Source: Tumebacillus amylolyticus
GTDB lineage: Bacteria > Bacillota > Bacilli > Tumebacillales > Tumebacillaceae
Length of the DNA: 64,000 nucleotides
Assembly: GCF_016722965.1 (NCBI RefSeq)
Contig: NZ_JAEQNB010000001.1
Span: 310,001-374,000 of the forward strand
Direction of reading: 5' to 3'
Shown here: in pieces, positions 41,137-49,724 of the stretch
How the letters are laid out: each line of letters begins with the position of its first letter
How positions within the stretch are numbered: the stretch's first letter is position 1
Made by a program: the position numbers and the translations under genes
Notes under the pieces: generated by a model
Told to the model about the DNA's origin: nothing
What the model saw: only the letters and a program-made list of their open reading frames with translations
Databases searched by the model: none

Positions 41137-42516
41137 ATGAGCATTCTCGAACCGACCCAAGAGCGTCTGCCGCAACATTTTTACGGGAAACAAAAACGCC
41201 ACTTCCGCGACATTTCGCTGTGGAAGGACGTCACCAACGACCAATGGAACGACTGGATGTGGCAGTTGACCCATACGATCAACGATGCGGAAGCGCTGGG
41301 CCAAGTCATCAACTTGACCGAGTCTGAGAAATTCGGCATCGAGAACATCAAGTTGTCGATTCCGCTGCGCATCACCCCGTACTACGCGATGATGATGGAC
41401 CCGGACGACCCGGAATGCCCGGTCCGACTGCAAGCTGCTCCGAAATCGGATGAGATGACCCGCGCACCGTGGGATATGGAAGACCCGCTGCACGAAGACG
41501 AAGACGCTCCGGCACCGGGACTTACGCACCGCTATCCGGACCGCGTGCTGTTCCTGATCACCAACCAATGCTCGATGTATTGCCGTCATTGTACGCGCCG
41601 TCGTTTCTCCGGCCAAGTCGGGCACTCGGTTCCGAAACCGCAACTCGACGCGGCGATCGACTACATCCGCCGCACGCCGCAAATTCGCGACGTCCTGCTC
41701 TCCGGCGGGGACGGCCTGCTCGTCAATGACAAAACGCTCGAATACATCATCTCGAACTTGCGTGCCATTCCGCATGTGGAAATTATCCGCATCGGCACCC
41801 GTGCGCCGGTCGTGTTCCCGCAACGCATCACCGACAACTTGGTCAACATGCTGAAAAAATACCATCCGGTCTGGATCAACACGCACTTCAACCATCCGGA
41901 TGAGCTGACTCCGGAAGCGATCGCGTCTTGCCACAAGATTGCAGACGCAGGCATTCCGCTTGGCAACCAAACGGTCCTCATGCGCGGTGTCAACGACTGC
42001 GCGCACATCATGAAAAAACTGATGCACGACCTCGTGTACAACCGCGTGCGTCCGTACTACATCTACCAGTGCGACCTCTCCGAAGGCATCCAGCATTTCC
42101 GCACCACCGTTTCGAAAGGTCTGGAAATTATGGAGCAACTTCGCGGCCACACGTCGGGCTATGCGGTACCGACGTTCGTCGTCGACGCACCGGGCGGCGG
42201 CGGGAAGATCCCGGTCATGCCGAATTACGTTTTGTCGCAAGGGCATTCCAAAGTGGTTCTGCGCAACTTCGAAGGCGTCATCTCGGTCTACCACGAACCG
42301 ACCTACGAAGACAAAGGGTGCCCGCCGACCTGCACGCACGATCACAGCACCGACAATGAAATCGGGATCGCGCGCCTCTTGAACGACAAGCAACTGTCTC
42401 TGGAGCCGAAGGGTCTGAAACGCCGTCGTCCGAAGGAGCAGGAGAGCTTGCAAGAGACCGCTTCTGCGCTTGAGACGATCAACGACCACCTGTTGCTCCA
42501 AAGCGACGAGGAGTAA
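41137..42516 (+). CDS. kamA: L-lysine 2,3-aminomutase
   Basis: This 459-residue radical SAM, PLP-dependent enzyme converts L-lysine to L-beta-lysine. The cluster-binding motif is Cys145-x3-Cys149-x2-Cys152 in CSMYCRHC. The PLP lysine lies in DAPGGGGKIP, and CPPTCTHDH near the C-terminus carries the cysteines that bind zinc in clostridial enzymes. The length and C-terminal tail match true KamA rather than the shorter EpmB. An AGAGGGGGA site precedes the ATG. The gene lies 15 bases after kdd. Confidence 0.97.
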   Translation: MSILEPTQERLPQHFYGKQKRHFRDISLWKDVTNDQWNDWMWQLTHTINDAEALGQVINLTESEKFGIENIKLSIPLRITPYYAMMMDPDDPECPVRLQAAPKSDEMTRAPWDMEDPLHEDEDAPAPGLTHRYPDRVLFLITNQCSMYCRHCTRRRFSGQVGHSVPKPQLDAAIDYIRRTPQIRDVLLSGGDGLLVNDKTLEYIISNLRAIPHVEIIRIGTRAPVVFPQRITDNLVNMLKKYHPVWINTHFNHPDELTPEAIASCHKIADAGIPLGNQTVLMRGVNDCAHIMKKLMHDLVYNRVRPYYIYQCDLSEGIQHFRTTVSKGLEIMEQLRGHTSGYAVPTFVVDAPGGGGKIPVMPNYVLSQGHSKVVLRNFEGVISVYHEPTYEDKGCPPTCTHDHSTDNEIGIARLLNDKQLSLEPKGLKRRRPKEQESLQETASALETINDHLLLQSDEE

Positions 42517-42517
42517 A

Positions 42518-43564
42518 ATGCTGTACCGGGCGATTGAAGAGGCGGGAGTCCGCCGCGTCGCCATCGTCGGCATCGCCAAACATGCCGGAAAAACGACCGC
42601 GATGAACAGTTTGATCTCGCAGGCTCAAGCCACCGGACGCCGTCTGGGCATCGTGTCCATCGGTGTTGATGGAGAGCGTCGCGATGCGATCATGGGGGTG
42701 CCGAAGCCGGATGTGTACGTCCCGGTCGGCGCCCTCGTGGCGTCTGCGGGGGATGTGATGAACGAAGGCAGCGCTGTACTGAGCGTCGTCGGGCGGACGG
42801 GATTCTCGTCAACGCTTGGCGATGTGTATCTGGCACGAGTTGAGCGTGCGGGAACGGTGTTGCTCGCGGGCGTGCGGTATGCGGCGCAAGTCGAGGCGGT
42901 GTTGCGCCAGATGGAGGAACTCGGAGCGGACTTGTGTTTCGTAGACGGGGCCTTTGATCGGATGATGGCGGCAACGCCAGCGTTGACAGAGGGCGTAGTG
43001 CTGGCGACGGGCGCTGTTGTGGCGTCGACGGTGGAGGAAGTGGCACGCAGAAGTGCGTTTTTCGTACAGCGGTTTGCGTTGCCTGTTGCGGACGACAGCG
43101 TTGGAAAGTTGCTGGATGTGGCGACGGAGCGCGGGGGTCTGGTCGTGGGATGCGCAACCGATGTCGAGGACGAGTGGGAGCCGGTGCTGCTTGAGCAGAA
43201 GTCGTCCTTTGTCGCGAACCCGTTGAGCGACCCGAACTGGCCTGGCGCAGAGCAAGCTCGCGTGCTGGCGGTTTCGGGGGCGGTGACGGATCGTCTGCTT
43301 GGAATGCTGGAAGGCTTGCCTCGCGGTTTTACGGTGGTGTTGCCGGATGCCACGCACTTTTTTGTCGGGTCTCAGGCGTGGAGGAAGTTTTTGCGTCGGG
43401 GGCACGGGGTGGTCGTCAGGCAGGGAGTCAAACTGATCGGACTGACGGTGAACCCGCACTCGATTTCCGGATATGACTTGCCGCGCTCTACGTTGCTTAC
43501 GGCGGTGAAGGACGCGGTGGGTGCGGAATTGCTTGTGGTCGATGTGCAAGGAGAGGAGGCGTAG
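42518..43564 (+). CDS. kamB: KamB, probable reactivase subunit for lysine 5,6-aminomutase
   Basis: This 348-residue protein has a P-loop near the start, VGIAKHAGKTTAMN (about residues 18-31), and GIVSIGVDGERRD, a Walker-type strand with the conserved aspartate. In lysine-fermenting bacteria kamB and kamC lie between kamA and kamD and are thought to act together to reactivate the adenosylcobalamin-dependent 5,6-aminomutase. The ATG at 42518 lies 1 base after the kamA stop, with GAGGAG just before. kamC starts 2 bases downstream. Assignment relies on gene order plus the P-loop. Confidence 0.85.
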   Translation: MLYRAIEEAGVRRVAIVGIAKHAGKTTAMNSLISQAQATGRRLGIVSIGVDGERRDAIMGVPKPDVYVPVGALVASAGDVMNEGSAVLSVVGRTGFSSTLGDVYLARVERAGTVLLAGVRYAAQVEAVLRQMEELGADLCFVDGAFDRMMAATPALTEGVVLATGAVVASTVEEVARRSAFFVQRFALPVADDSVGKLLDVATERGGLVVGCATDVEDEWEPVLLEQKSSFVANPLSDPNWPGAEQARVLAVSGAVTDRLLGMLEGLPRGFTVVLPDATHFFVGSQAWRKFLRRGHGVVVRQGVKLIGLTVNPHSISGYDLPRSTLLTAVKDAVGAELLVVDVQGEEA

Positions 43565-43566
43565 CG

Positions 43567-45195
43567 GTGTTCTGGGATGAGACGACGAAGCAGGCGATGG
43601 GCTGGGCAGAGGTCTGGGGATTGTTTCAGACCCTTTCCAAGCCGGGTCAACGGATGCGACGAAGTGTGCGTCCGTTTTTTCCGGAGGAGGAGGGAACTTG
43701 GCAAGAGGCGATGCGGGATTGGCAAGTTCTGCGAACGCTCTCGGACGACGAGGCGAAGAGCTGTCGCGAGGCGTTGGTGAAGTTGCCCGATGTGTTGTCT
43801 GTGCTGAACTTGATCTCTCAACGAGCAGGTGTGCGCGTGGTGGATCTGTTTGATCTCAAGCAGTTGCTGTGGCACGCTCGTGAGTTGGATTCTCTGCTGG
43901 ACGGCTTTGGATTTGCTTGGTGGCCTCGTCTCGATTGGGATGCTTTGCTGCGCCTGCTGAATCCGCGCGGGGAGTTGGCGCCTTCGTTTTCGCTTGGCGA
44001 TGTGGGAGATGGGGAGCTGGATGCGTTGCAAGAGAAGTTGCAACGTGTGGAAGCCGCGATCTTTGCCGTCAAAAAAGAGCAGACCGATCGTCTGCGCGCC
44101 GCGTTTGGGAAAGCACCGACCCGTGACGGGTTGTACGTGTTCGATAAAAAACAAGGAAATCTCGAACATGAAGACTTGCGTTTGCAAGGAGTCAATCTGT
44201 TCGAGGCCGTATTTGTTGTGATAGAACCTCCGCAAGTGCGCGAGTTGCAAGGTGTGCGCGAGGAGGTCTTGGTGCAGATCGAAGATCGGGAAGCTGTCGT
44301 GCTGGCGGAGGTTGTCTCTGCTCTGGTCCCACACGTGGAGGACTTGGAAAAAGCGTACGATGCTTGCGGGCGACTCGATTGGGCGTTTGCCAAGGCGGCG
44401 GTTGCCGATCAATGGGGAGCTTGTGCTGCCGAGTGGCAGCAGGCAAATGCAGACGAAGACGTACTCGCGAAGTCCGACAGCTCTGATTCCCAACTGGGCT
44501 GGTGGGTTCGAAACGGCTGGCATCCTACCGCACGCTCCGGCGTAGAGTCTCGCGGCGGGGCCTATACGCTGTTGAACTTGAGCTTGTCTCCGGGTGTGGG
44601 GCTGATCACCGGTCCGAACATGGGCGGCAAGACGGTGGTTTTGAAAACGCTCGGCTTGCTCCAAGCCCTCGCTCAGCACGCCTTGCCCGTTCCGGCGGAG
44701 GCATTTCGCTTCGTTCCCGTTGCTCGCATCGGGTGGTCGGGCGGCGACGAGCAGAGTCTGGTCAGCGGGTTGAGCTCGTTTGGCGCCGAGATGCAGCGCC
44801 TCGCGAGCTTGCTCCGCGAATCGAGCCCTGCCTTGCTTTTGCTCGACGAAGTGGCGCGGACCACCAACCCGCAAGAGGGGGAGGAGTTGGCGGTGGGCCT
44901 CGCCGAGTATTTGATACGGAGCGCCCACACGGCGCTTTTTGCCTCGCACTTCCCCGGTGTAACGCAGGTTCTCGGCTTGCAAGGGTTTCGCGTGGCGGGC
45001 CTGCGCTCCGAGGTGTGGGCACGATGGGAGAGCGACGGCGCGACTCCCGACCCGGACTCCCTGTTGACAGACTTGCAACAGGCGATGGACTACCGGCTTC
45101 TCCCCGCACAGGGCCAAGAAGTACCGCGCGACGCTTGGCGGATCGCGCGCCTTTTCGGCTTGCCGGAGGAGATCATTCGAAAGGAGGGCCCTTGA
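43567..45195 (+). CDS. kamC: KamC, MutS-like ATPase, probable reactivase subunit for lysine 5,6-aminomutase
   Basis: This 542-residue protein ends in a MutS-type ATPase domain (about residues 330-535). Walker A is GPNMGGKT, LLLDEVARTTNPQEG is the Walker B/signature segment, and FASHFPGV carries the switch histidine. The N-terminal half is helical and lacks the MutS mismatch-binding domain, so DNA repair is unlikely. It uses a GTG start after GGAGAGGAGG, directly behind kamB. The family in Kam clusters is proposed to restore damaged cobalamin enzyme; the mechanism is not visible in the sequence. Confidence 0.88.
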   Translation: MFWDETTKQAMGWAEVWGLFQTLSKPGQRMRRSVRPFFPEEEGTWQEAMRDWQVLRTLSDDEAKSCREALVKLPDVLSVLNLISQRAGVRVVDLFDLKQLLWHARELDSLLDGFGFAWWPRLDWDALLRLLNPRGELAPSFSLGDVGDGELDALQEKLQRVEAAIFAVKKEQTDRLRAAFGKAPTRDGLYVFDKKQGNLEHEDLRLQGVNLFEAVFVVIEPPQVRELQGVREEVLVQIEDREAVVLAEVVSALVPHVEDLEKAYDACGRLDWAFAKAAVADQWGACAAEWQQANADEDVLAKSDSSDSQLGWWVRNGWHPTARSGVESRGGAYTLLNLSLSPGVGLITGPNMGGKTVVLKTLGLLQALAQHALPVPAEAFRFVPVARIGWSGGDEQSLVSGLSSFGAEMQRLASLLRESSPALLLLDEVARTTNPQEGEELAVGLAEYLIRSAHTALFASHFPGVTQVLGLQGFRVAGLRSEVWARWESDGATPDPDSLLTDLQQAMDYRLLPAQGQEVPRDAWRIARLFGLPEEIIRKEGP

Positions 45196-45199
45196 GCCC

Positions 45200-46771
45200 A
45201 TGAGCAAACTCTATCTGGACCCGAACTTGATCGACCGGGCCCGCACGGCGGCGTCTGACATTGCCGATTCGTTGCAGTCCTTTATCTTAGAGCGTACCAC
45301 CGTTGCCGTGGAGCGCACCGTTTTGCGTCTGTACGGGATGGACGGCGTGGATGCGGACTATGTGCCGCTGCCAAACGTCGTCGTGGACCATTTAAAAGAA
45401 GGGGGCCTGTTGGAGCACGGCGCGGCGAAGTTTGTGCTGAACGCGGTGATTCAGAAGGGCATGACCCTTCAAGAAATCGGCGAAGCAGTTGCGGACGGCA
45501 CGTTGAACCTCTGCGAACTCCCGCTTGCTTCTCCTGAAGAAATTCGGAAAAAAGGTCTCGAACTCGCCACGGCGAGCCTCGACCTCATCCGCGCCAACCG
45601 AGCGAAGCGTGACGAATATCTCGCGCGCCTCGGCGAAGGTCCGCAACCGTATCTCTACGTGATCGTGGCGACGGGCAACATTTACGAAGACGTGGTGCAA
45701 GCCAAAGCGGCGGCGCGTCAAGGGGCGGACATCATCGCCGTCATCCGTTCGACGGGGCAATCGCTGATCGACTATGTGCCGTACGGAGCGACCACGGAGG
45801 GCTTCGGCGGGACGTATGCGACGCAGGAGAACTTTAAAGTCATGCGGGCTGCACTCGACGAAGTGGGCGAAGAAGTCGGGCGCTATATCCGACTGTGTAA
45901 CTATTGCTCGGGTCTGTGCATGCCGGAGATTGCGGCGATGGGGGCGATTGAACGCCTCGATGTGATGCTCAATGACGCGCTGTACGGCATCTTGTTCCGA
46001 GACATCAACATGCAGCGGACGATGGTTGACCAGAACTTCTCGCGGATGATCAACTCGTTTGCGGGAGTCATCATCAACACGGGCGAGGACAACTACTTGA
46101 CGACCGCCGATGCGGTGGAGCAGGCGCCGTCGGTGTTGGCTTCGCAGTTCATCAATGAGCAATTGGCGCTTCGCTCCGGTCTGCCGGAAGAGCAGATGGG
46201 GCTGGGTCATGCGTTTGAGATGAGCCCGGACTTGGAGGACGGCTTCCTGTTGGAGTTGTCGCAAGCGCAGATGGCCCGCGAGATTTTCCCTCGTGCGCCG
46301 CTGAAGTACATGCCGCCGACGAAACATATGACCGGGAACATTTTTAAAGGGCATGTGCAAGATACGCTGTTCAACATGGTGGGCGTCATGACGAACCAAG
46401 GCATTCAGTTGCTTGGGATGATGACGGAAGCGATTCACACGCCGTTGATCCACGACCGCCACATCGCGATTGAAGGGGCCAAGTATGTGTTCAAGAACAT
46501 GCGCAACTTCAGTGAAGAGATCGAGTACAAGCGGGACGGCAAGATCGTGGCGCGGGCACAGAACGTGCTGACCGATGCGGCGGGCAAGTTGGAAGAAATC
46601 CGCGACATCGGGATGCTCGAAGCGATCTCTCGCGGGATGTTTGCAGACGTCAAGCGCACGATGACGGGCGGCAAAGGTCTGCATGGCGTGTTCATGCGGG
46701 CTGAGGATTATTGGAATCCGTTTGAAGACTTGCTGCGGGCGGAGTTGGGATTGGAGGCGATGGTACGATGA
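45200..46771 (+). CDS. kamD: D-lysine/beta-lysine 5,6-aminomutase alpha subunit
   Basis: This 523-residue large subunit forms the substrate- and cofactor-binding TIM barrel of the adenosylcobalamin and PLP-dependent enzyme, which converts beta-lysine to 3,5-diaminohexanoate. Characteristic segments include ADIIAVIRSTGQSLIDYVPYG (about 176-196), YCSGLCMPE (about 234-242) and KHMTGNIFKGHVQDTLFNMVG. The adjoining small subunit carries the cobalamin motif, so both are present. AAAGGAGGGCCCTTGAGCCC precedes the ATG. The reading frame overlaps kamE by four bases. Confidence 0.96.
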   Translation: MSKLYLDPNLIDRARTAASDIADSLQSFILERTTVAVERTVLRLYGMDGVDADYVPLPNVVVDHLKEGGLLEHGAAKFVLNAVIQKGMTLQEIGEAVADGTLNLCELPLASPEEIRKKGLELATASLDLIRANRAKRDEYLARLGEGPQPYLYVIVATGNIYEDVVQAKAAARQGADIIAVIRSTGQSLIDYVPYGATTEGFGGTYATQENFKVMRAALDEVGEEVGRYIRLCNYCSGLCMPEIAAMGAIERLDVMLNDALYGILFRDINMQRTMVDQNFSRMINSFAGVIINTGEDNYLTTADAVEQAPSVLASQFINEQLALRSGLPEEQMGLGHAFEMSPDLEDGFLLELSQAQMAREIFPRAPLKYMPPTKHMTGNIFKGHVQDTLFNMVGVMTNQGIQLLGMMTEAIHTPLIHDRHIAIEGAKYVFKNMRNFSEEIEYKRDGKIVARAQNVLTDAAGKLEEIRDIGMLEAISRGMFADVKRTMTGGKGLHGVFMRAEDYWNPFEDLLRAELGLEAMVR

Positions 46772-47544
46772 GCGAAGCGGCACGTTATGAACCGTGGAAG
46801 AACCGCGACATGACGCAGGTGCGTCCGTATGGCGATACATTCGACGACGGCGTGGTGCAGTTGTCGTTCTCGTTGCCAGTCCCGCCCGGTGAGGAAGCGG
46901 CAGAAGCGGCGAGGCAGTTGGTGACGCAGATGGGCTTGTTTGAGCCGGCTGTGACGCACCAACACGATCTGGGCGAGGACTTTACGTTCGTGGTCTTGTA
47001 TGCGAAGACGAAGGCCGCGGTGGACTTCACCAAGATCAAAGTGGCGAAAGTCGATTCGCCGCGCATGTCGTTCTACGAGATCAACGAGTTCATCAAGGAA
47101 CAGTTCGGGCGCAAGATCACGATCATCGGCGCATGTACGGGCACAGACGCGCACACGGTCGGGATTGATGCGATCATGAACATGAAGGGCTACAACGGGG
47201 AGTACGGCTTGGAGCGCTATCCGATGATCGACGCCTACAACCTCGGGGCGCAGGTGGAGAACGAAGAGATGGTGGCGAAGGCCATCGAGTTAAAAGCAGA
47301 CGCCATCCTCGTCTCGCAAGTCGTTACGCAAAAGGACGTCCACATCCCGAACCTCGCGCAACTGGTCGAACTATTAGAAGCGGAAGGTCTCCGTGAAAAA
47401 CTGATCCTCATCTGCGGCGGTCCTCGTCTCGGCCATGAACTCGCCCTGGAACTGGGCTACGACGCCGGGTTTGGGCCGGGGACTCTGGCACCGGATGTCG
47501 CGAGTTATGTGGTGCAAGAGATGATGAAGCGTGGTTTGAAGTAA
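46768..47544 (+). CDS. kamE: D-lysine/beta-lysine 5,6-aminomutase beta subunit
   Basis: This 258-residue cobalamin-binding subunit has the DxHxxG motif as DAHTVG (His129 as lower cobalt ligand). Lys140 in MNMKG, eleven residues later, matches the spacing of the PLP-linked lysine known in the clostridial enzyme. ILVSQVVTQ and LICGGPRLG are the remaining B12-fold loops. The N-terminal dimerisation part (about 1-110) is complete. The ATG overlaps the kamD stop, ensuring equal expression. It is the last gene of the operon. Confidence 0.96.
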   Translation: MSEAARYEPWKNRDMTQVRPYGDTFDDGVVQLSFSLPVPPGEEAAEAARQLVTQMGLFEPAVTHQHDLGEDFTFVVLYAKTKAAVDFTKIKVAKVDSPRMSFYEINEFIKEQFGRKITIIGACTGTDAHTVGIDAIMNMKGYNGEYGLERYPMIDAYNLGAQVENEEMVAKAIELKADAILVSQVVTQKDVHIPNLAQLVELLEAEGLREKLILICGGPRLGHELALELGYDAGFGPGTLAPDVASYVVQEMMKRGLK

Positions 47545-47554
47545 CGAGTTCCCG

Positions 47555-47598
47555 CAAAAAAAGGCTCCTGACACACGGTGTGTCAGGAGCCTTTTTTC
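47555..47598. terminator. Bidirectional terminator between kamE and the iron-binding lipoprotein gene
   Basis: AAGGCTCCTGACACAC pairs with GTGTGTCAGGAGCC; A residues precede and T residues follow the hairpin. Confidence 0.88.
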
Positions 47599-47603
47599 AA
47601 GAA

Positions 47604-48593
47604 CTATTTCAACAGGTACTTCGCGAGGTCGTCGAGCATGAGGTTGGCAGCGCGGACGCCGCCGGCGGTGTTCCAGATGGTGTCGTCGACTTTGTAGGCT
47701 TTGCCGGATTTGACGACGTTGAGGTTTTTGAAGAGAGGGTCGTTGGTCCATTCTTGCTCCAACTTCGTCGCTTGGCCGTTGCCGGTTTCGTAGGTGAAGT
47801 AGAACATGATGTCGCCTTCCATGTCCGGAATGCGTTCCTTGGTCACGTCGTCGGAGAAACCGTCGTTGTTTTGCTTCGCGGGACGCGCGAGGCCGAGGTC
47901 TTTGAAGATGATCCCTGCAAACGTGTTGTTGTAGTAGATGCGCGCTTTGCCCGGCATGAAACGGACGAGCGAAATCTGGTTTTTCAACTTGTCGCCCGCT
48001 TTGGCTTTGAGGTCGGCGACTTTTTTGTCGTAATCAGCGAGGACTTTGTCCCCTTCTGCTTTTTTGTTCAGAGCTTCTGCATAGAGTGTAAAGTTGACTT
48101 TCCAGTTGCCGCGCAAGTCGGTGGAGAACACCGTCGGTGCAATCGCGCTGAGTTGTTCGTAGATCTTCTCATGACGCATCTTGTTGCCGATGATCAGGTC
48201 CGGTTGCAGAGCGGCAATTGCTTCGAGGTTCGGTTGCCCTTCGTCCCCGACGACCGTGACGCCCTGCATGTCGCTTGCGATGTGCGGATACCACGGGTCG
48301 CCGACCCAAGACTTGACGGCGCCGACCGGTTTCACGCCGAGTGCAAGCAGAGCTTCGGTGCCTTCGTTGGTGAGGATGACGACTTTTTTCGGGTCGCCTT
48401 TGATCGTCGTTTCGCCCATTGCGTGCTTGATTGTACGCGTGGTTTCCGTCGAGCCGGACGGCTTGGTGGTGTCGGTGGATGCCTCATCCTTGGCAGCGCT
48501 GCCACAGCCGACCATGATCATGCAGAAAGCGAGCAAGAATGCGAGAAAACGGAAGCCCAACCCTTTTTTCGGACTGTATGTACCTTGTGTCAT
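47604..48593 (-). CDS. Iron-siderophore ABC transporter substrate-binding lipoprotein
   Basis: This 329-residue protein has a lipoprotein signal: basic start, hydrophobic segment (about residues 15-29) and lipobox with Cys30 in MVGCGS. The mature part is a class III periplasmic-binding fold with TKRTIKHAMGETTIKGDPKKVVIL-like start and EAIAALQPDLIIG, typical of FepB/FhuD-type proteins. It should capture a ferric siderophore outside the membrane and deliver it to the permease encoded divergently. The start at 48593 follows GGGAGGT; the frame from 48617 starts inside the Fur box region. The siderophore is unknown. Confidence 0.92.
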   Translation of the reverse strand: MTQGTYSPKKGLGFRFLAFLLAFCMIMVGCGSAAKDEASTDTTKPSGSTETTRTIKHAMGETTIKGDPKKVVILTNEGTEALLALGVKPVGAVKSWVGDPWYPHIASDMQGVTVVGDEGQPNLEAIAALQPDLIIGNKMRHEKIYEQLSAIAPTVFSTDLRGNWKVNFTLYAEALNKKAEGDKVLADYDKKVADLKAKAGDKLKNQISLVRFMPGKARIYYNNTFAGIIFKDLGLARPAKQNNDGFSDDVTKERIPDMEGDIMFYFTYETGNGQATKLEQEWTNDPLFKNLNVVKSGKAYKVDDTIWNTAGGVRAANLMLDDLAKYLLK

Positions 48594-48617
48594 ATTTGAA
48601 AATACCTCCCTAGTCAC

Positions 48618-48632
48618 TGATAATGATTATCA
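48618..48632. promoter_or_regulatory. Fur-type iron box between the divergent iron uptake genes
   Basis: TGATAATGATTATCA is a perfect 7-1-7 inverted repeat, the Bacillus Fur-box core. It lies 25 bases before the binding-protein gene and 82 bases before the permease operon, so it can repress both when iron is sufficient. Confidence 0.85.
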
Positions 48633-48713
48633 TTCACATGCTCATCTTAAAATCCCTCGTCAAATCTGTCAAGGGGTTGAGAACGGGAACAGAGGAAGCG
48701 AGGTTGCCGGTTT

Positions 48714-49724
48714 ATGATTCATTTATTGAAGCGAAGTTCGTGGAAGTGGGGCGTGCTCGTCGCGGGGATTTTTTTGTTGGGAGGCGCGATGCTGGCAAGC
48801 GTGTTGTGGGGCGTCGTCGACACCACGTGGGCGATGCTGGTCGCGTCCTATACACAGCCTGATTCGTCTCAGGCGCAGATTATCATCCGCGATGTGCGGA
48901 TTCCGCGTGCGTTGATCGCCGCCGCCATCGGGGGTAGCCTCGGGCTGTCGGGGATGTTGATGCAGGTGTTGATGCGCAATCCGCTCGCCGACCCGGGGAT
49001 TTTCGGGTTGAACGCGGGGGCGGCTTTTTTTGTGGTGCTGGCAATGACGGTGTTTCAAGTGTCATCTCTTGGCGAACTGACGTGGGTGGCGTTTCTCGGG
49101 TCGGCGCTCAGCGGAGCGGTGGTCTACGGCTTGGGCTCGATGGGCCGCGACGGGTTGACGCCGATGAAATTGACGCTGGCAGGGGCTGCGATCATGGCGC
49201 TTTTTTCTTCGCTCATGCACGGGCTTTTGATTGTGAACCAGAGGGCGATGGAAGATGTGCTGTTCTGGCTTGCAGGGTCTGTCGCCGGGCGCAAATTGGA
49301 ACTTTTGACGAGTTTATTGCCGTATCTCCTCGTCGGCTGGGTCGGGTCGTTCTTGATCGCGGCGCAGTTGAACACGCTGACGCTTGGTGAGGACGTGGCA
49401 AAAAGTTTAGGGCAGAAAACCGTATTCGTAAAATTGCTCGCGGCCCTGTTCGTGGTCTTGCTCGCAGGCGGTTCGGTCGCCGTGTGCGGACCGATTGGCT
49501 TCATCGGGCTGGTCATTCCGCATCTGGCGCGCGCGCTCGTCGGGCAAGACATGCGGTGGGGCATGGCGTATGCGATGCTTCTGGGGGCGTTGTTGCTGGT
49601 GGCCGCCGATGTTGCGGCGCGGTTCATCGCGATGCCCAAGGAAGTGCCGCTTGGCGTGATGACGGCGTTGATCGGGGTTCCGTTCTTTATCTATGTGGCA
49701 CGAAAGGGGATTACGCGTTCATGA
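48714..49724 (+). CDS. FecCD-family iron-siderophore permease, first subunit
   Basis: This 336-residue protein has about nine to ten hydrophobic helices and the family segments VRIPRALIAAAIGGSLGLSGMLMQ (near 62-85), RNPLADPGIFGLNAGA and GPIGFIGLVIPHLAR (near 262-276), which contain the EAA-like contact loop for the ATPase. With the next gene it forms the membrane channel for ferric siderophores. Its stop overlaps the next ATG (ATGA). The GAGG upstream of the ATG is a modest ribosome binding site. Confidence 0.93.
   Translation: MIHLLKRSSWKWGVLVAGIFLLGGAMLASVLWGVVDTTWAMLVASYTQPDSSQAQIIIRDVRIPRALIAAAIGGSLGLSGMLMQVLMRNPLADPGIFGLNAGAAFFVVLAMTVFQVSSLGELTWVAFLGSALSGAVVYGLGSMGRDGLTPMKLTLAGAAIMALFSSLMHGLLIVNQRAMEDVLFWLAGSVAGRKLELLTSLLPYLLVGWVGSFLIAAQLNTLTLGEDVAKSLGQKTVFVKLLAALFVVLLAGGSVAVCGPIGFIGLVIPHLARALVGQDMRWGMAYAMLLGALLLVAADVAARFIAMPKEVPLGVMTALIGVPFFIYVARKGITRS

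Noticed and set aside
43567-45195. DNA mismatch repair MutS
   Set aside because: Only the ATPase domain resembles MutS; mismatch-binding parts are absent and the gene sits between kamB and kamD, where KamC is expected.
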